From Clostridiales bacterium (GTDB taxonomy: Bacteria; Bacillota; Clostridia; Oscillospirales; Oscillospiraceae), in NCBI GenBank assembly GCA_025757645.1, contig CP107216.1, positions 1 to 64,000 of the forward strand: a stretch of 64,000 nt of DNA, written 5' to 3'. This document shows positions 40,028-48,304 of the stretch, one piece after another. The first letter of the stretch is position 1. Every line of letters begins with the position of its first letter. A model generated the notes under the pieces. That model made no database searches, had not been told where the DNA came from, and saw only the letters and a list, made by a program, of their open reading frames with translations. A program made the translations under genes and the position numbers.

Positions 40028-40540
40028 ATGAAACGTACCTTTACCGCCATTGTCTGCACGCTGCTGCTTGTGGCCGTGCTCGCCGGCTGCGGCAGCACCA
40101 ACCCGTTTGACGCCGCGGCCAAGACCTTCTCCGACGAGGGCATGACGATCACGCTCACGAGCGACTTCAGCAAGCAGTCCATGGACGGCTACACCGTGTG
40201 CTACGCCGCCAAAACGGCCGCCGTGTTCGCCCTGCACGAGACGAACGATCAGTTCGCCGCCGCCGGACTCAACGACGTGACGCTCGAGCAGTACGCCGCG
40301 CTCGTCATGCAGAACAACAGCAGCCGCAACCCCGTCGCGGGCGACGACATCAACGGCTGCCCGACGATCCTCTATGACTTCTACAACGAGGATAAGGACG
40401 TCGAGTACCGCTACCTCGCCGTGATGTATCAGGCGGACGACGGCTTCTGGCTCGTGCAGTTTGCGAGCGCGAAGGACGATTTTGACACCTACGAGCCGAG
40501 CTTCGTGGAGGCTGCCAAGAGCGTCAGCTTCGGCGCATAA
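40028..40540 (+). CDS. Small lipoprotein of unknown function
   Basis: 170 residues. Signal peptide with lipobox VLAGCGS (Cys at 21). Mature part has alternating strands: GMTITLTSDFSKQSMDGYTV, then a helix TLEQYAALVMQN and WLVQFASAKDDFDTYEPSFV near the end, a layout seen in DUF1795/PsbP-like lipoproteins, so a similar fold is possible. AAAGGAGACCCACC before the ATG. Ends upstream of a strong terminator, closing the transcript that begins with the MFS gene. Confidence 0.75.
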   Translation: MKRTFTAIVCTLLLVAVLAGCGSTNPFDAAAKTFSDEGMTITLTSDFSKQSMDGYTVCYAAKTAAVFALHETNDQFAAAGLNDVTLEQYAALVMQNNSSRNPVAGDDINGCPTILYDFYNEDKDVEYRYLAVMYQADDGFWLVQFASAKDDFDTYEPSFVEAAKSVSFGA

Positions 40541-40560
40541 GCGCAGCGGATCCGGCACAA

Positions 40561-40601
40561 ACCGGCCGGCAGCGTGTTTGCTGCCGGCCGGTCCGGTTTT
40601 T
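40561..40601 (+). terminator. Terminator after the lipoprotein gene
   Basis: ACCGGCCGGCAGC / GCTGCCGGCCGGT stem with a short T5 tail at 40597-40601. Confidence 0.85.
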
Positions 40602-40634
40602 GGGCGGATGCCCATATGGAAAGGAGGCTGCGCG

Positions 40635-40946
40635 ATGGCAGCGGCGACAGACGAACGGCTGATCTATGAGATCCTCTCCGCCGTGGGCGAGATCCCGGAG
40701 GGAAACGTTGCGACCTACGGGCAGATCGCGCGGCTGATCGGCCGGCCGAAAAACGCGCGGCTGGTCGGCCGCGTGCTCAGCCAGGCCGAGCGCTACGGCG
40801 ACTATCCGTGCCACCGCGTGGTGGATCACAGCGGGCGGCTCGTGCCCGGCTGGGACGCGCAGGCGGCGCTGCTCGCGCGCGAGGGCGTGACCCTGCGCGA
40901 CGCGCAGCACGTGGACCTGCGGCGATACCAGTGGCAGTGCGAATGA
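40635..40946 (+). CDS. Minimal methylguanine-DNA methyltransferase (MGMT) domain
   Basis: 103 residues, only the DNA-binding/active-site domain of MGMT: IYEILSAVGEIPEGNVATYG, the recognition helix QIARLIGRPKNARLVGRVLS, and the active site YPCHRVVDHSGRLVPGW with the acceptor Cys. Alkyltransferase-like proteins of this size usually have Trp in place of that Cys; here Cys is kept, so direct dealkylation remains possible. Normal Ada/Ogt enzymes carry an extra N-terminal domain that is absent. AAGGAGGCTGCGCG fixes the start. Confidence 0.85.
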   Translation: MAAATDERLIYEILSAVGEIPEGNVATYGQIARLIGRPKNARLVGRVLSQAERYGDYPCHRVVDHSGRLVPGWDAQAALLAREGVTLRDAQHVDLRRYQWQCE

Positions 40947-40995
40947 AAGCGCAAGGCCCTCCGCACCGGGTGGAACGGAGGGGTTTCAGCGAGTC

Positions 40996-41160
40996 AAAAA
41001 AGCCTCGCAGAGGTGGCCTCCCGCAGGCGGCAAAAAAGTGCAATCATTTTCTCTCACGACATGTGCGTGAGAGAAAATACTTTTCAGGCTGCAAGTGTGG
41101 ACTTTGTGCGCAGCAGACTGCAAGCCTTTTGGCGGAAAACCTTTATGGTTTTCCGCCATA
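40996..41160 (+). repeat. Dispersed structured intergenic element, copy C (internally shorter)
   Basis: Same order as copies A and B, 165 bp. Second hairpin ATTTTCTCTCACG...CGTGAGAGAAAAT has yet another stem that pairs, with ACATGTG at the tip. The stem after GCAAGTGTGGA is missing: about 24 bp are lost between two TGCGC repeats. Last hairpin GGCGGAAAACC / GGTTTTCCGCC pairs although its bases differ from A and B. Lies between the MGMT gene and the rplL terminator. Confidence 0.87.
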
Positions 41161-41163
41161 CGC

Positions 41164-41200
41164 AAAAAACCTCCGTGCCGAGCGGCACGGAGGTTTTTGA
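41164..41200. terminator. Terminator of rplJL
   Basis: AAACCTCCGTGCC / GGCACGGAGGTTT with T5 on either strand; 16 bp after the rplL stop. Confidence 0.92.
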
Positions 41201-41215
41201 CTGTGTAAGGGTCGA

Positions 41216-41590
41216 TTACTTGAGTTCGACAGAAGCGCCGACTTCCTCGAGCTTCTTCTTGAGCTCCTCGGCCTCGTCCTTGGAGACCTGCTCCTTGATG
41301 GCGCAGGGGACGCCCTCGACCTTCGCCTTGGCTTCCGCCAGGCCCAGGTTGGTGATCTCACGGACGGCCTTGATGACCTTGATCTTCTGATCGCCGAAGC
41401 CGGTCAGAACGACGTCAAACTCGGTCTTCTCCTCGGCGGCAGCAGCAGCGCCGGCCACCGGAGCGGCGGCAACAGCAGCGGCGGCGGAAACGCCGAACAC
41501 ATCTTCGATCTCGTGCACGAGCTCGGACAGCTCGAGGACGGACATAGCCTTGATCTCTTCGATCATAGCAGTGACTTTTTCGCTAGCCAT
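41216..41590 (-). CDS. rplL: Ribosomal protein L7/L12
   Basis: 124 residues. N-terminal dimer domain (MIEEIKAMSVLELSELVHEI), Ala-rich hinge (about 35-52), and the C-terminal factor-binding domain: EFDVVLTGFGDQKIKVIKAV, REITNLGLAEAKAKVEGVP. Recruits translation factors to the large subunit as dimers on the L10 stalk. AGGAGGAAAATTACC precedes the ATG. Last gene of the rplJ-rplL operon. Confidence 0.97.
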   Translation of the reverse strand: MASEKVTAMIEEIKAMSVLELSELVHEIEDVFGVSAAAAVAAAPVAGAAAAAEEKTEFDVVLTGFGDQKIKVIKAVREITNLGLAEAKAKVEGVPCAIKEQVSKDEAEELKKKLEEVGASVELK

Positions 41591-41629
41591 GGTAATTTTC
41601 CTCCTAAATAGTTAAGTGAAGTGGTCGCC

Positions 41630-42175
41630 TTATTCGGCGGCGGGAGCTTCGGCCTCGGCAGGTGCGGCGGCGCCGCCCATCTGCTCGACGACCTGGTTCA
41701 GGCAGACGGCCAGACCCGTGATGGGGGCCAGCATCGTGCCCAGGACCTTGGAGTACAGCGCATCCTTGTTCTGGAGCTGCGCGATCTCCGCGATCTCAGC
41801 GTCACTGAGGACCTTGCCCTCGAGGAACGCGCCCTTGACGATGAACTTCTCGTCCTTCGCCATCTTTTCGCTCATGTCGTGGATCATGCGGATCGGGACG
41901 ATCGGATCGGCCGTGCTGGTTGCGAGCGAAGTCGTACCATTGAGCAGATCACTCATTGCCTCGAGACCAACGTCCTTGAGCGCAAAGCGGGTCAGGGTGT
42001 TTTTGACGACGGAATACTCCACGTCATTCTGACGCAGCTCGGTGCGCAGCTTGGTGTCTTCATCGACGGTGATGCCCTTGTAATCGACGAACACGCCGGC
42101 GCTGGCGCCCTTGAGCCGCTCGGCCAGAGCAGCGACGATCGCCTGCTTCTCGCTGAGAACTTTTGCGTTCGGCAT
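41630..42175 (-). CDS. rplJ: Ribosomal protein L10
   Basis: 181 residues. LSEKQAIVAALAERLKGASA, GVFVDYKGITVDEDTKLRTE, YSVVKNTLTRFALKDVGLEA, then an L7/L12-binding helix and an Ala/Glu-rich tail. Base of the ribosomal stalk; in Firmicutes it also represses its own operon by binding the leader RNA. GGAGGTGAAATCACACT before the ATG. rplK and rplA, common upstream partners, are not adjacent here. Confidence 0.97.
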   Translation of the reverse strand: MPNAKVLSEKQAIVAALAERLKGASAGVFVDYKGITVDEDTKLRTELRQNDVEYSVVKNTLTRFALKDVGLEAMSDLLNGTTSLATSTADPIVPIRMIHDMSEKMAKDEKFIVKGAFLEGKVLSDAEIAEIAQLQNKDALYSKVLGTMLAPITGLAVCLNQVVEQMGGAAAPAEAEAPAAE

Positions 42176-42179
42176 AGTG

Positions 42180-42318
42180 TGATTTCACCTCCGTGTGAAA
42201 GATACACGCCCAAAAAAATTTCCGCGGCCAAAGCCCCGGAAACAGAAAAAGAAACATCATAATGGATGCATCCTCGGCAGGATTTCCGCGGTCAAGCCAC
42301 CTGCTGTCTTTGGAGCGC
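42180..42318 (-). promoter_or_regulatory. L10 leader RNA (autoregulatory)
   Basis: About 140-nt untranslated leader. Reading leftwards it contains CAAAGACAGCAGGTGG near its start, which is the conserved part of the Firmicutes L10 leader that copies the L10 binding site in 23S rRNA, followed by pairing segments (CCGCGGAAATCC, GGCTTTGGCCGCGG) close to the rplJ ribosome binding site. Recognised from memory of the family; structure not computed. Confidence 0.8.
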
Positions 42319-42324
42319 TATAAT

Positions 42325-42353
42325 AGAATACCAGATGCGCCCGCGCGTGTCAA
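42325..42353 (-). promoter_or_regulatory. Promoter of rplJL
   Basis: TTGACA complementary to 42348-42353, 17-bp spacer, TATTCT complementary to 42325-42330. Confidence 0.85.
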
Positions 42354-42390
42354 GCATTTTTCTCGCGGCGGCGCGGTTTTTTTAAAAGGA

Positions 42391-42421
42391 GATGGCCCCC
42401 GGAGGAGTACCGGAGGCCATC
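42391..42421 (-). terminator. Hairpin upstream of the rplJL promoter
   Basis: GATGGCCTCCGG / CCGGGGGCCATC stem (a few mispairs), flanked by A/T runs. It probably ends the leftward transcript from murI and the MBL gene. Confidence 0.65.
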
Positions 42422-42544
42422 GCAAAAAAATCCCACAAAAAAACTTTTACCCTAAACTGCTGCGATTAGTCTGGCATAATTTTACACGTGTGTCAAGCCT
42501 TTTCGCGGCGATCCGCGCCCCGGCGGATGCGGCCGTCGCGCCGC

Positions 42545-43201
42545 TCACCAGTCCATGCTCCCGAGCCCCTCGCCGAGCGACATGCCGCAGCGGCCGTGGC
42601 CGGGATAGAGCGTGAGCGCGGGCGGCAGCGCGCGCAGAAACGGCACGGTCCTGTCCATGAGCACGGCGGCGTCGCCCCCGCGCAGGCGCGTAATGACGGC
42701 AAAGCCCGGCACGAGCGAGTCGCCGCTGAAAAAGGCGTCCGGCCCGATGCGGTAGCACGCGCTGCCGCGCGAATGGCCGGGCGTGGCGTAGCCCTCGAGG
42801 TGCAGCGCGCCCCAGTCGAGCGCGATGTGATCGCCGAAGGTCATGTCCGGGGCATACGTCTCGGTCTTGAGGTGCAGGCCGCGCAGAAAGTCACGTGCCT
42901 CCGCCCCGCGCGACACGCTCAGCGCCGCGAGCAGCACAGGCGTCGTGTTGCCGGGGTTGCGCAGCCAGGGGGTGCAGTTTTCCTGCCAGAGGGTGCGCGC
43001 CGAGAGCGCGCGCTGCATCCGGCCGAGGCCGGAGATGTGGTCGATGTGCTCATGCGTGAGCACGATCAGCGCGTGATACCCCTGCAGGCGCTGCATGGTC
43101 GCCTCGTCCGGCCAGGGGTCGAGGACGATCGCGTCGCGCCCCTGCGTGACGACGTACATATTGGAACCGATGGGTGGAAAGGGAATGCGTTCGATCTGCA
43201 T
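42545..43201 (-). CDS. MBL-fold metallo-hydrolase
   Basis: 218 residues. Metal ligands in order: HxHxDH in IVLTHEHIDHISGLG at about 48-62, His in YATPGHSRGSACYRI at about 143, Asp in FFSGDSLVPG at about 160, and the final His in LTLYPGHGRCGM at about 205. This is the glyoxalase-II-like branch that hydrolyses thioesters or similar esters in the cytosol; substrate unknown. Starts 6 bp from murI and is likely co-transcribed with it. Confidence 0.87.
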   Translation of the reverse strand: MQIERIPFPPIGSNMYVVTQGRDAIVLDPWPDEATMQRLQGYHALIVLTHEHIDHISGLGRMQRALSARTLWQENCTPWLRNPGNTTPVLLAALSVSRGAEARDFLRGLHLKTETYAPDMTFGDHIALDWGALHLEGYATPGHSRGSACYRIGPDAFFSGDSLVPGFAVITRLRGGDAAVLMDRTVPFLRALPPALTLYPGHGRCGMSLGEGLGSMDW

Positions 43202-43207
43202 AGGCCG

Positions 43208-43984
43208 TCAGTCCTCCCGGGGCAGGGCGAGCAGCCGGCGGCTGAGCGGCAGCTCGGACGGGAGGCTGTTTTCCAGCGTGACGGCGCCGTGGCTGCCGCC
43301 GCGGACCCAGCCGCGGCGCACGAGTTGGCGCAGCGTTTCGCGGGCGGTGCCGTCGCTGCCGTCGTAGAGCGTAACATTGCCGCCGAGGGCGGCGCGGATG
43401 GCCCGGCGGGCGAACGGGAAGTGCGTGCAGCCGAGCACGGCCGCATCCACGCGGCCGGCATACGGGCCGAGCTGCCGCGCGAGGTAGGCCGTGAGCGCGG
43501 GGGAATCGAGCTCGCCCCGCTCGACGAACTCCACCAGCTCCGGGCACGGCAGCGGCACGATCTCGGCGCAGCCGGCGCAGCCGGCGCACTGGTGCATGAG
43601 CGCGACGAACTTCTCCTCCCGCAGCGTCAGCGGCGTGGCCAGCACGAGCACGCGCCGGTGGTGCGCCACGGCGGGCTTGAGCGCCGGCTCGATGCCGATG
43701 ACGGGGATGTCCGGAAAGGCGGCGCGCAGCGGGCCAATGGCCGCGCTCGTGGCCGTGTTGCAGGCGATGACGGCGGCCTTGATGCCGCGGTCATACAGCC
43801 GGCCGATGACATCCTGCGTCAGGCGGCGGACCTCCGCGACCGGGCGCACGCCGTAGGGGGCGTTGGCCGAGTCGCCGAAATAGAGAAAGTCCTCCCCCGG
43901 CAGGCGCTGCACGAGCGCGCGCAGGACACTGATGCCGCCGAGGCCGGAATCAAACACCGCGATCGGAAGCTCCGTCCGCTCCAT
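43208..43984 (-). CDS. murI: Glutamate racemase
   Basis: 258 residues. AVFDSGLGGISVLRALVQRL at the start, FGDSANAPYGVRP, the first catalytic Cys in AVIACNTATSAAIG at about 70-75, and the second in AAVLGCTHFPFARR at about 180. Converts L- to D-glutamate for peptidoglycan without cofactor. ATG at 43984 after AAGGAGGGCGTACC; the frame is open further but enters the NhaC remnant. Core enzyme, complete. Confidence 0.95.
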   Translation of the reverse strand: MERTELPIAVFDSGLGGISVLRALVQRLPGEDFLYFGDSANAPYGVRPVAEVRRLTQDVIGRLYDRGIKAAVIACNTATSAAIGPLRAAFPDIPVIGIEPALKPAVAHHRRVLVLATPLTLREEKFVALMHQCAGCAGCAEIVPLPCPELVEFVERGELDSPALTAYLARQLGPYAGRVDAAVLGCTHFPFARRAIRAALGGNVTLYDGSDGTARETLRQLVRRGWVRGGSHGAVTLENSLPSELPLSRRLLALPRED

Positions 43985-44021
43985 GGTACGCCCTCCTTCC
44001 CGAATTTCGTACAGAATGTAT

Positions 44022-44267
44022 CTATTGTACCACATTCGGCGCAGTTTTCAAGTCAGGCGATGGCGCGCCGCCGGGCACGTCCGTGCACAGTTGGTGCGTG
44101 AGCAGGATGGAAAGCGTCTGGTTGCAGGCGATCATGGACGCGGCGACAGCCGTGCAGAGCAGGGCGCCGAAGGGGGTGATGCGCCGGCTCATGCGCGCGA
44201 TGCCCGCCCTGGCCGTGTCGAGCAGGCCGGTGGCCTGAAAGATGCCAGAATAGGCCGCCGAAAGCAT
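44022..44267 (-). pseudogene. Remnant of NhaC-type Na+/H+ antiporter
   Basis: 81 residues of open frame. SAAYSGIFQATGLLDTARAG, then RRITPFGALLCTAVAASMIA and CNQTLSILLTHQLC are hallmarks of the C-terminal third of NhaC-family antiporters. The other 350 or so residues are missing on both sides: upstream is a terminator, downstream the frame runs into unrelated residues and stops at 44022, 37 bp before murI. So it is a decayed fragment, not a working transporter. Confidence 0.72.
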
Positions 44268-44308
44268 GAAAACATCCCCCGGAGCAGACGCTCTGGGGGA
44301 TGCGTTTT
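44268..44308 (-). terminator. Terminator of the L,D-transpeptidase gene
   Basis: CATCCCCCAGAGC-type stem: CATCCCCCGGAGC / GCTCTGGGGGATG with a 4-nt loop and T-runs on both sides. Confidence 0.85.
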
Positions 44309-44316
44309 TGTACGGC

Positions 44317-46227
44317 TTACTTGTTCCAGGGGTTGGCCGGGTCGGGGTCCGTCGGGTCCCAGCCGCGGTTCGGGCTGGAGATGTCCAGCCACGGGGCGGA
44401 CGGCTTCGGCACGGGGAGAGACGAGGCGTTGTAGATCGACACCGTGGTGCCGAGCGGGCAGTTGTCGTAGATCCACTTGGCGTCCGCCACCGTCAGGCGC
44501 ACGCAGCCGTGCGAGCAGACCGTGCCGAGCTGGTTATACAGCCGGTAGGACAGGTCGTTTTTATTCGGGCTGTTGTACGGCGAGGAGTGGAAGAGATAGT
44601 TTCCTGTGATCTGCGTGCAGTACTGCCCCCAGCAGCCCTGCAGCGGATGCCAGGCTGCCTTGAACGGCGTGCGGAACGTGCCGATCGGCGTGGTCCGGCC
44701 GGGGCCGCAGACGAAGGCGTGATGGAGGATGGAGTAATTGCCGCTCTTATCGAGACCGTACACGAGCACCGTGCACTGGTTGCGCACGACCTCGAGCTTG
44801 TACGGATACTGCGCGCGCTGGAGCTGCGCATACTCCGCGTCCGTATAGTTGTTGACCGGGACGACGAACGTGGTGCGGATCACGTCCGTGCCGCACAGGA
44901 AGAGGATCTCGACCGTGTGCCGGGAAGGCATGTCGCGCTTCCAGACGGACTCTTCCACGTGGAAGCCCGGCGTGATGGACTTGCCGTCGAGCGTGTAGTG
45001 GCGCGTGGGCTGCTGCACGCCGTCCACATACCAGATGAGGGTCGCCTCGCCCGGTGTGGTCTGATATTCCGACGGGAAGTAACGGTAGGTCACGTACAGG
45101 TCGACGGCTCGGCATTCCGGAGAGAGCGCGGGCACGGGGTCGGTCACGACCTTGCCGACGCCGCGGAGCATGGGGTCATACTCCGAAGCGGTCTTGTCGG
45201 CAGCGAGCGTGACGGTGCAGCCGCGCGCGAGCAGGCGCACAAGGCCGGCATGGCCGGTGCCTGCGACCGTCGTGTCCTCAGCCGCGACGGTGAGCGTGTC
45301 GACCGTGCCGCCGACGGTAACGGTGCCGTTCGGGTCGGTACGCACGACGAGCGTGCCGGTGATGTTCATGCCGCCGAGGTCACGCCCGGCAGGGCCGCCA
45401 AGGTAGAGCGTGCCGGTGAAGGCGTCCGCCGTCAGGGGCGCGGCGCCGTTATAAATGACGCGGCCGGAGGCCGGGAGCGCAGCGGCATCGGAGCAAAACT
45501 GCAGGCCGAGGTTATAGAGCATCTGCGCGATCTCAGCGCGGGTGATGCTGGCCGTGGGGTACAGGCTGCCGTTATCGCCGTTGACAATGCCGGCCTTGAC
45601 CAGGCCGCCCACCTTGGCGACCGCCCAGCTGCCGACGGACGAAGCGTCCCGAAACGCCTGAATGTCGGCGGCCGTACCGTCGGGCACGGCGAAGGCGCGG
45701 GCGATGACGACCATCGCCTCCTGGCGCGTGATACTGCGGTTCGGCCCCATCGTGCCGTCACCGTAGCCGTTGAAGATGTTCATCTGCGCGGCGGTGCTCA
45801 GCTCCGAATAGTACCAGGCGGTGGTGCTGACATCGGTAAAATGCGCAATGTCCTTGCCCGCCGTGCAGCCAAAGACACGCACGAGCATGGCGGCCATCTG
45901 GGCGCGCGTGGCGTTGTCATTCGGCATCATGTTGCCGCTGGGATCGCCGAGCAGGATACGGTGATCGCAGGCAAAATCCAGCGCCGCCTGATACCACGGG
46001 CCGGATGGCGTCGGTACGGGCGAAGGCTCGGGCGAGGGCTCGGGCGTCGGCTCGGGCGAAGGCTCAGAGCTTGGTTCCGGGCTGGGTTCGGGATCGGTCG
46101 TGGGCGTCGGCTCCGTTACGGAGGCGGTGGGCTGCACGGGGTCAGGCTCTGCGGCGACGACCGGCACGACGGCCAGCGTCAGCACGCACGCAAGCACGAG
46201 CAGCAGAGACAAAAGGCGTTTGCGCAT
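44317..46227 (-). CDS. S-layer homology L,D-transpeptidase
   Basis: 636 residues from ATG at 46227 (GGAGGAGAAAACC upstream). Signal peptide about 1-25, Pro/Glu/Ser/Thr linker with repeated PSPEP about 30-75, three SLH domains about 78-245 (NATRAQMAAMLVRVFGC, SITRQEAMVVIARAF, SITRAEIAQMLYNLGL) that bind wall polymers, a beta-rich middle region about 250-480, and a YkuD catalytic domain at the end with the active Cys in GTVCSHGCVRLTVADAKWIY. It should form 3-3 cross-links or attach proteins to peptidoglycan at the outside. The SLH-before-YkuD order is notable. Confidence 0.9.
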   Translation of the reverse strand: MRKRLLSLLLVLACVLTLAVVPVVAAEPDPVQPTASVTEPTPTTDPEPSPEPSSEPSPEPTPEPSPEPSPVPTPSGPWYQAALDFACDHRILLGDPSGNMMPNDNATRAQMAAMLVRVFGCTAGKDIAHFTDVSTTAWYYSELSTAAQMNIFNGYGDGTMGPNRSITRQEAMVVIARAFAVPDGTAADIQAFRDASSVGSWAVAKVGGLVKAGIVNGDNGSLYPTASITRAEIAQMLYNLGLQFCSDAAALPASGRVIYNGAAPLTADAFTGTLYLGGPAGRDLGGMNITGTLVVRTDPNGTVTVGGTVDTLTVAAEDTTVAGTGHAGLVRLLARGCTVTLAADKTASEYDPMLRGVGKVVTDPVPALSPECRAVDLYVTYRYFPSEYQTTPGEATLIWYVDGVQQPTRHYTLDGKSITPGFHVEESVWKRDMPSRHTVEILFLCGTDVIRTTFVVPVNNYTDAEYAQLQRAQYPYKLEVVRNQCTVLVYGLDKSGNYSILHHAFVCGPGRTTPIGTFRTPFKAAWHPLQGCWGQYCTQITGNYLFHSSPYNSPNKNDLSYRLYNQLGTVCSHGCVRLTVADAKWIYDNCPLGTTVSIYNASSLPVPKPSAPWLDISSPNRGWDPTDPDPANPWNK

Positions 46228-46342
46228 GGTTTTCTCCTCCCTGTTTTCCTGTGGGGTGTGCGATAATCTCATTATACCGGACGGCGGTGATTTTTCAACA
46301 TATTTCCCGGCGATTTCAACTTTTTTAAGTTTTTATGACATA

Positions 46343-46372
46343 CAAAAAGCAGCGCGCCGGACAGCACGCTGC
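46343..46372 (-). terminator. Terminator of the long ecf-to-DUF523 operon
   Basis: GCAGCGTG / CGCGCTGC stem with T5 on the leftward strand, 27 bp after the DUF523 stop. Two copies of GTTTACATAATT lie between. Confidence 0.75.
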
Positions 46373-46398
46373 AAGTTTACATAATTCAGTTTACATAA

Positions 46399-46839
46399 TT
46401 ACAGACTCAGCAGCTCCGCAACGTCGTCCTCCCCGTAGACACGGATGCCGTGCGCGGACAAAAGCGCCGCGGTGACGCCGTCGCCGGGCACACGTGTGCC
46501 GGTGAACGTGCCGTCGTAGATCTCCCCTTTGCCGCACGAGGGGCTGCGCTGCTTGAGCAGGGCGGCCGTGCAGCCGAAGCGCTGCGCGAGGGCGAGCGTC
46601 TGCTGCGCGCCGCGGGTGTAGGCGTCCGTGACGTCGGCGCCGGTGCGCGCAACGACGCGGCTGCCCAGCCGCTCGGACGGGGCGCGCGGCGTCGGCAGAC
46701 CGCCGAGCTGCTCCGGGCAGGCGGGCACGAGTGTATGCCGGGCCATCAGTTCGCGCAAAACGCTGTCAGGAAGGCCCTTGGACGCGCCGTCATACCGGCA
46801 GGCGACGCCGAGCAGGCAGGCACTGACGAGAACAGTCAT
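46399..46839 (-). CDS. DUF523 protein
   Basis: 146 residues. VSACLLGVACRYDGASKG at the start, then PACPEQLGGLPTPRAPSERL, and KQRSPSCGKGEIYDGTFTGT are the three cysteine-bearing signatures of DUF523, a family of unknown function whose conserved Cys may bind a metal or cluster. The length is typical. ATG overlaps the rhomboid stop (ATGA); last gene of the operon. Confidence 0.92.
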   Translation of the reverse strand: MTVLVSACLLGVACRYDGASKGLPDSVLRELMARHTLVPACPEQLGGLPTPRAPSERLGSRVVARTGADVTDAYTRGAQQTLALAQRFGCTAALLKQRSPSCGKGEIYDGTFTGTRVPGDGVTAALLSAHGIRVYGEDDVAELLSL

Positions 46840-47420
46840 CGCGCGCCACGCTTTCCGCGGCTCCACGTGAAGCCGAAGATCATGCCGAGCACGCCGCCTG
46901 CGATGTGCGTGAGCTGGGCGAGGCCGGCCGTGCCGGTGACGGCCTGAAAGATCTCGCTGCCGAGGTAGAGGATGAGCACAAGGATGAGCGTGAGCGGGAT
47001 CGTGCCGGTGCGCATGCCGGCGAACGACGCGAGCACGATGAGCATGAACACGACGCCGGACGCGCCCATGAGCGCGCTGTTCGGGAAGAAGAACCACAGC
47101 ACCAGCCCCGTGACGAGCGCCGTGAGCGCGATGGCGAGCAGGATGCGCTTGCCGCCGAAGCGCTCCTCCGCCGTCGGGCCGACGACGAGCAGCATGACGA
47201 TGTTGCTGCAGTAGGCAGCAAAATCCGGGTGGCCGAGCACGTGCAGGAAAAAGCGCGGATAGGTCAGCCAGTCCGTCAGCGGCGAGCGGTAGACGCAAAA
47301 GAGGTTCTGCGTCGTCCAGCCGTTGGTGAGCTTGCCGAGGCCGAGCGCGAGCAGGCTCAGCAGCGCGAACGTGAGGATGACGGGCGAATTATACAGGATC
47401 GTGATGGAGCGTTTCTTCAT
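46836..47420 (-). CDS. Rhomboid-family intramembrane protease
   Basis: 194 residues, six hydrophobic segments. Catalytic Ser in the GASG motif (SALMGASGVVFMLIVL) at about 115-120 and His in LTHIAGGVLGMIFGF at about 170-178; the segment YCSNIVMLLVVGPTAEERFG carries the usual pre-catalytic N/GP-x-xE motif. Cleaves membrane helices within the bilayer; target unknown. Overlaps both neighbours by 4 bp. Confidence 0.85.
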   Translation of the reverse strand: MKKRSITILYNSPVILTFALLSLLALGLGKLTNGWTTQNLFCVYRSPLTDWLTYPRFFLHVLGHPDFAAYCSNIVMLLVVGPTAEERFGGKRILLAIALTALVTGLVLWFFFPNSALMGASGVVFMLIVLASFAGMRTGTIPLTLILVLILYLGSEIFQAVTGTAGLAQLTHIAGGVLGMIFGFTWSRGKRGAR

Positions 47421-48304
47421 AAGTACCTCTCAAAACCAAACACGCGCAGGTCGTCCGGGACCGGCGCGGTGATGTGCAGGAGCTGCCCAGTGACGGGCTG
47501 CGTAAGATCGGCCGCGGCCGAATGCAGCGCGGGGCGCGCGAGCAGGGACGCATCGCCGCCGTAGAGTGCATCGCCGAGCAGCGGATGGCCGAGCGCGGCG
47601 AAGTGGACGCGGATCTGGTGCGTGCGGCCGGTGCGCGGCGTGACACGCAGGAGCGTGTACCCGTCCCGCTCGGCGAGCACGGTGTAGTCCGTGACGGACG
47701 GCTGGCCGTCCGGTAATATGGCGCGGCGGGTCGTGCCGTCGTCCGCGCGGGCGATGGGCAGGTCGATCGTGCCGCTTACCGGCAGGCCAACGCCGCAGGC
47801 AACGGCGAGATACGTGCGCCGGAAGCCGTCGGTGTGCAGCACGCGGCGCAGCCGGTCGTGCACATAGCCGCTGCGGGCGACGAGCATGACGCCGGACGTG
47901 CCGCGGTCGAGCCGGTTGACGGGGTGAAAAACGGCGTCCGGGCCGAGATAGGCGGCCAGCGCGTTGGCGACCGTGGGGTCGCCGCGGTCGTATCCGCCGT
48001 GCACGGCCATGCCGGCGGGCTTATTGAGCGCGAGCAGGTCGGCGTCTTCATACAAAATGTCCAGCGGCACGGCCACGGGCGTGAAGCGGCCGCCGGAGCG
48101 CTTGTCGTCGATGCGCACGGTGAGGGTGTCCCCCGCCGCGACGCGGTCGACGGTGCGGGCGTGCGCGCCGTTGAGGCAGATGCCGTCCGGCACGGTCTTG
48201 ACGCGGGCGATCGCCCCGTCGGCCATGCGCAGTTCACGCCGGAGCAGGCTCCTGACCGTGCGGCCTGCCTGCTCCGGCGTGACGGTGAGCGTCAGCCGGC
48301 GCAT
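47417..48304 (-). CDS. RluD-type pseudouridine synthase
   Basis: 295 residues. S4 domain at the N-terminus (RTVRSLLRRELRMADGAIAR), then the catalytic domain: NKPAGMAVHGGYDRGDPTVA and the active-site Asp in HPVNRLDRGTSGVMLVARSG at about 140-150, and YTLLRVTPRTGRTHQIRVHF. Converts uridine to pseudouridine in rRNA (or tRNA); the exact position cannot be inferred. Starts within the end of the macrodomain gene. Confidence 0.92.
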   Translation of the reverse strand: MRRLTLTVTPEQAGRTVRSLLRRELRMADGAIARVKTVPDGICLNGAHARTVDRVAAGDTLTVRIDDKRSGGRFTPVAVPLDILYEDADLLALNKPAGMAVHGGYDRGDPTVANALAAYLGPDAVFHPVNRLDRGTSGVMLVARSGYVHDRLRRVLHTDGFRRTYLAVACGVGLPVSGTIDLPIARADDGTTRRAILPDGQPSVTDYTVLAERDGYTLLRVTPRTGRTHQIRVHFAALGHPLLGDALYGGDASLLARPALHSAAADLTQPVTGQLLHITAPVPDDLRVFGFERYL

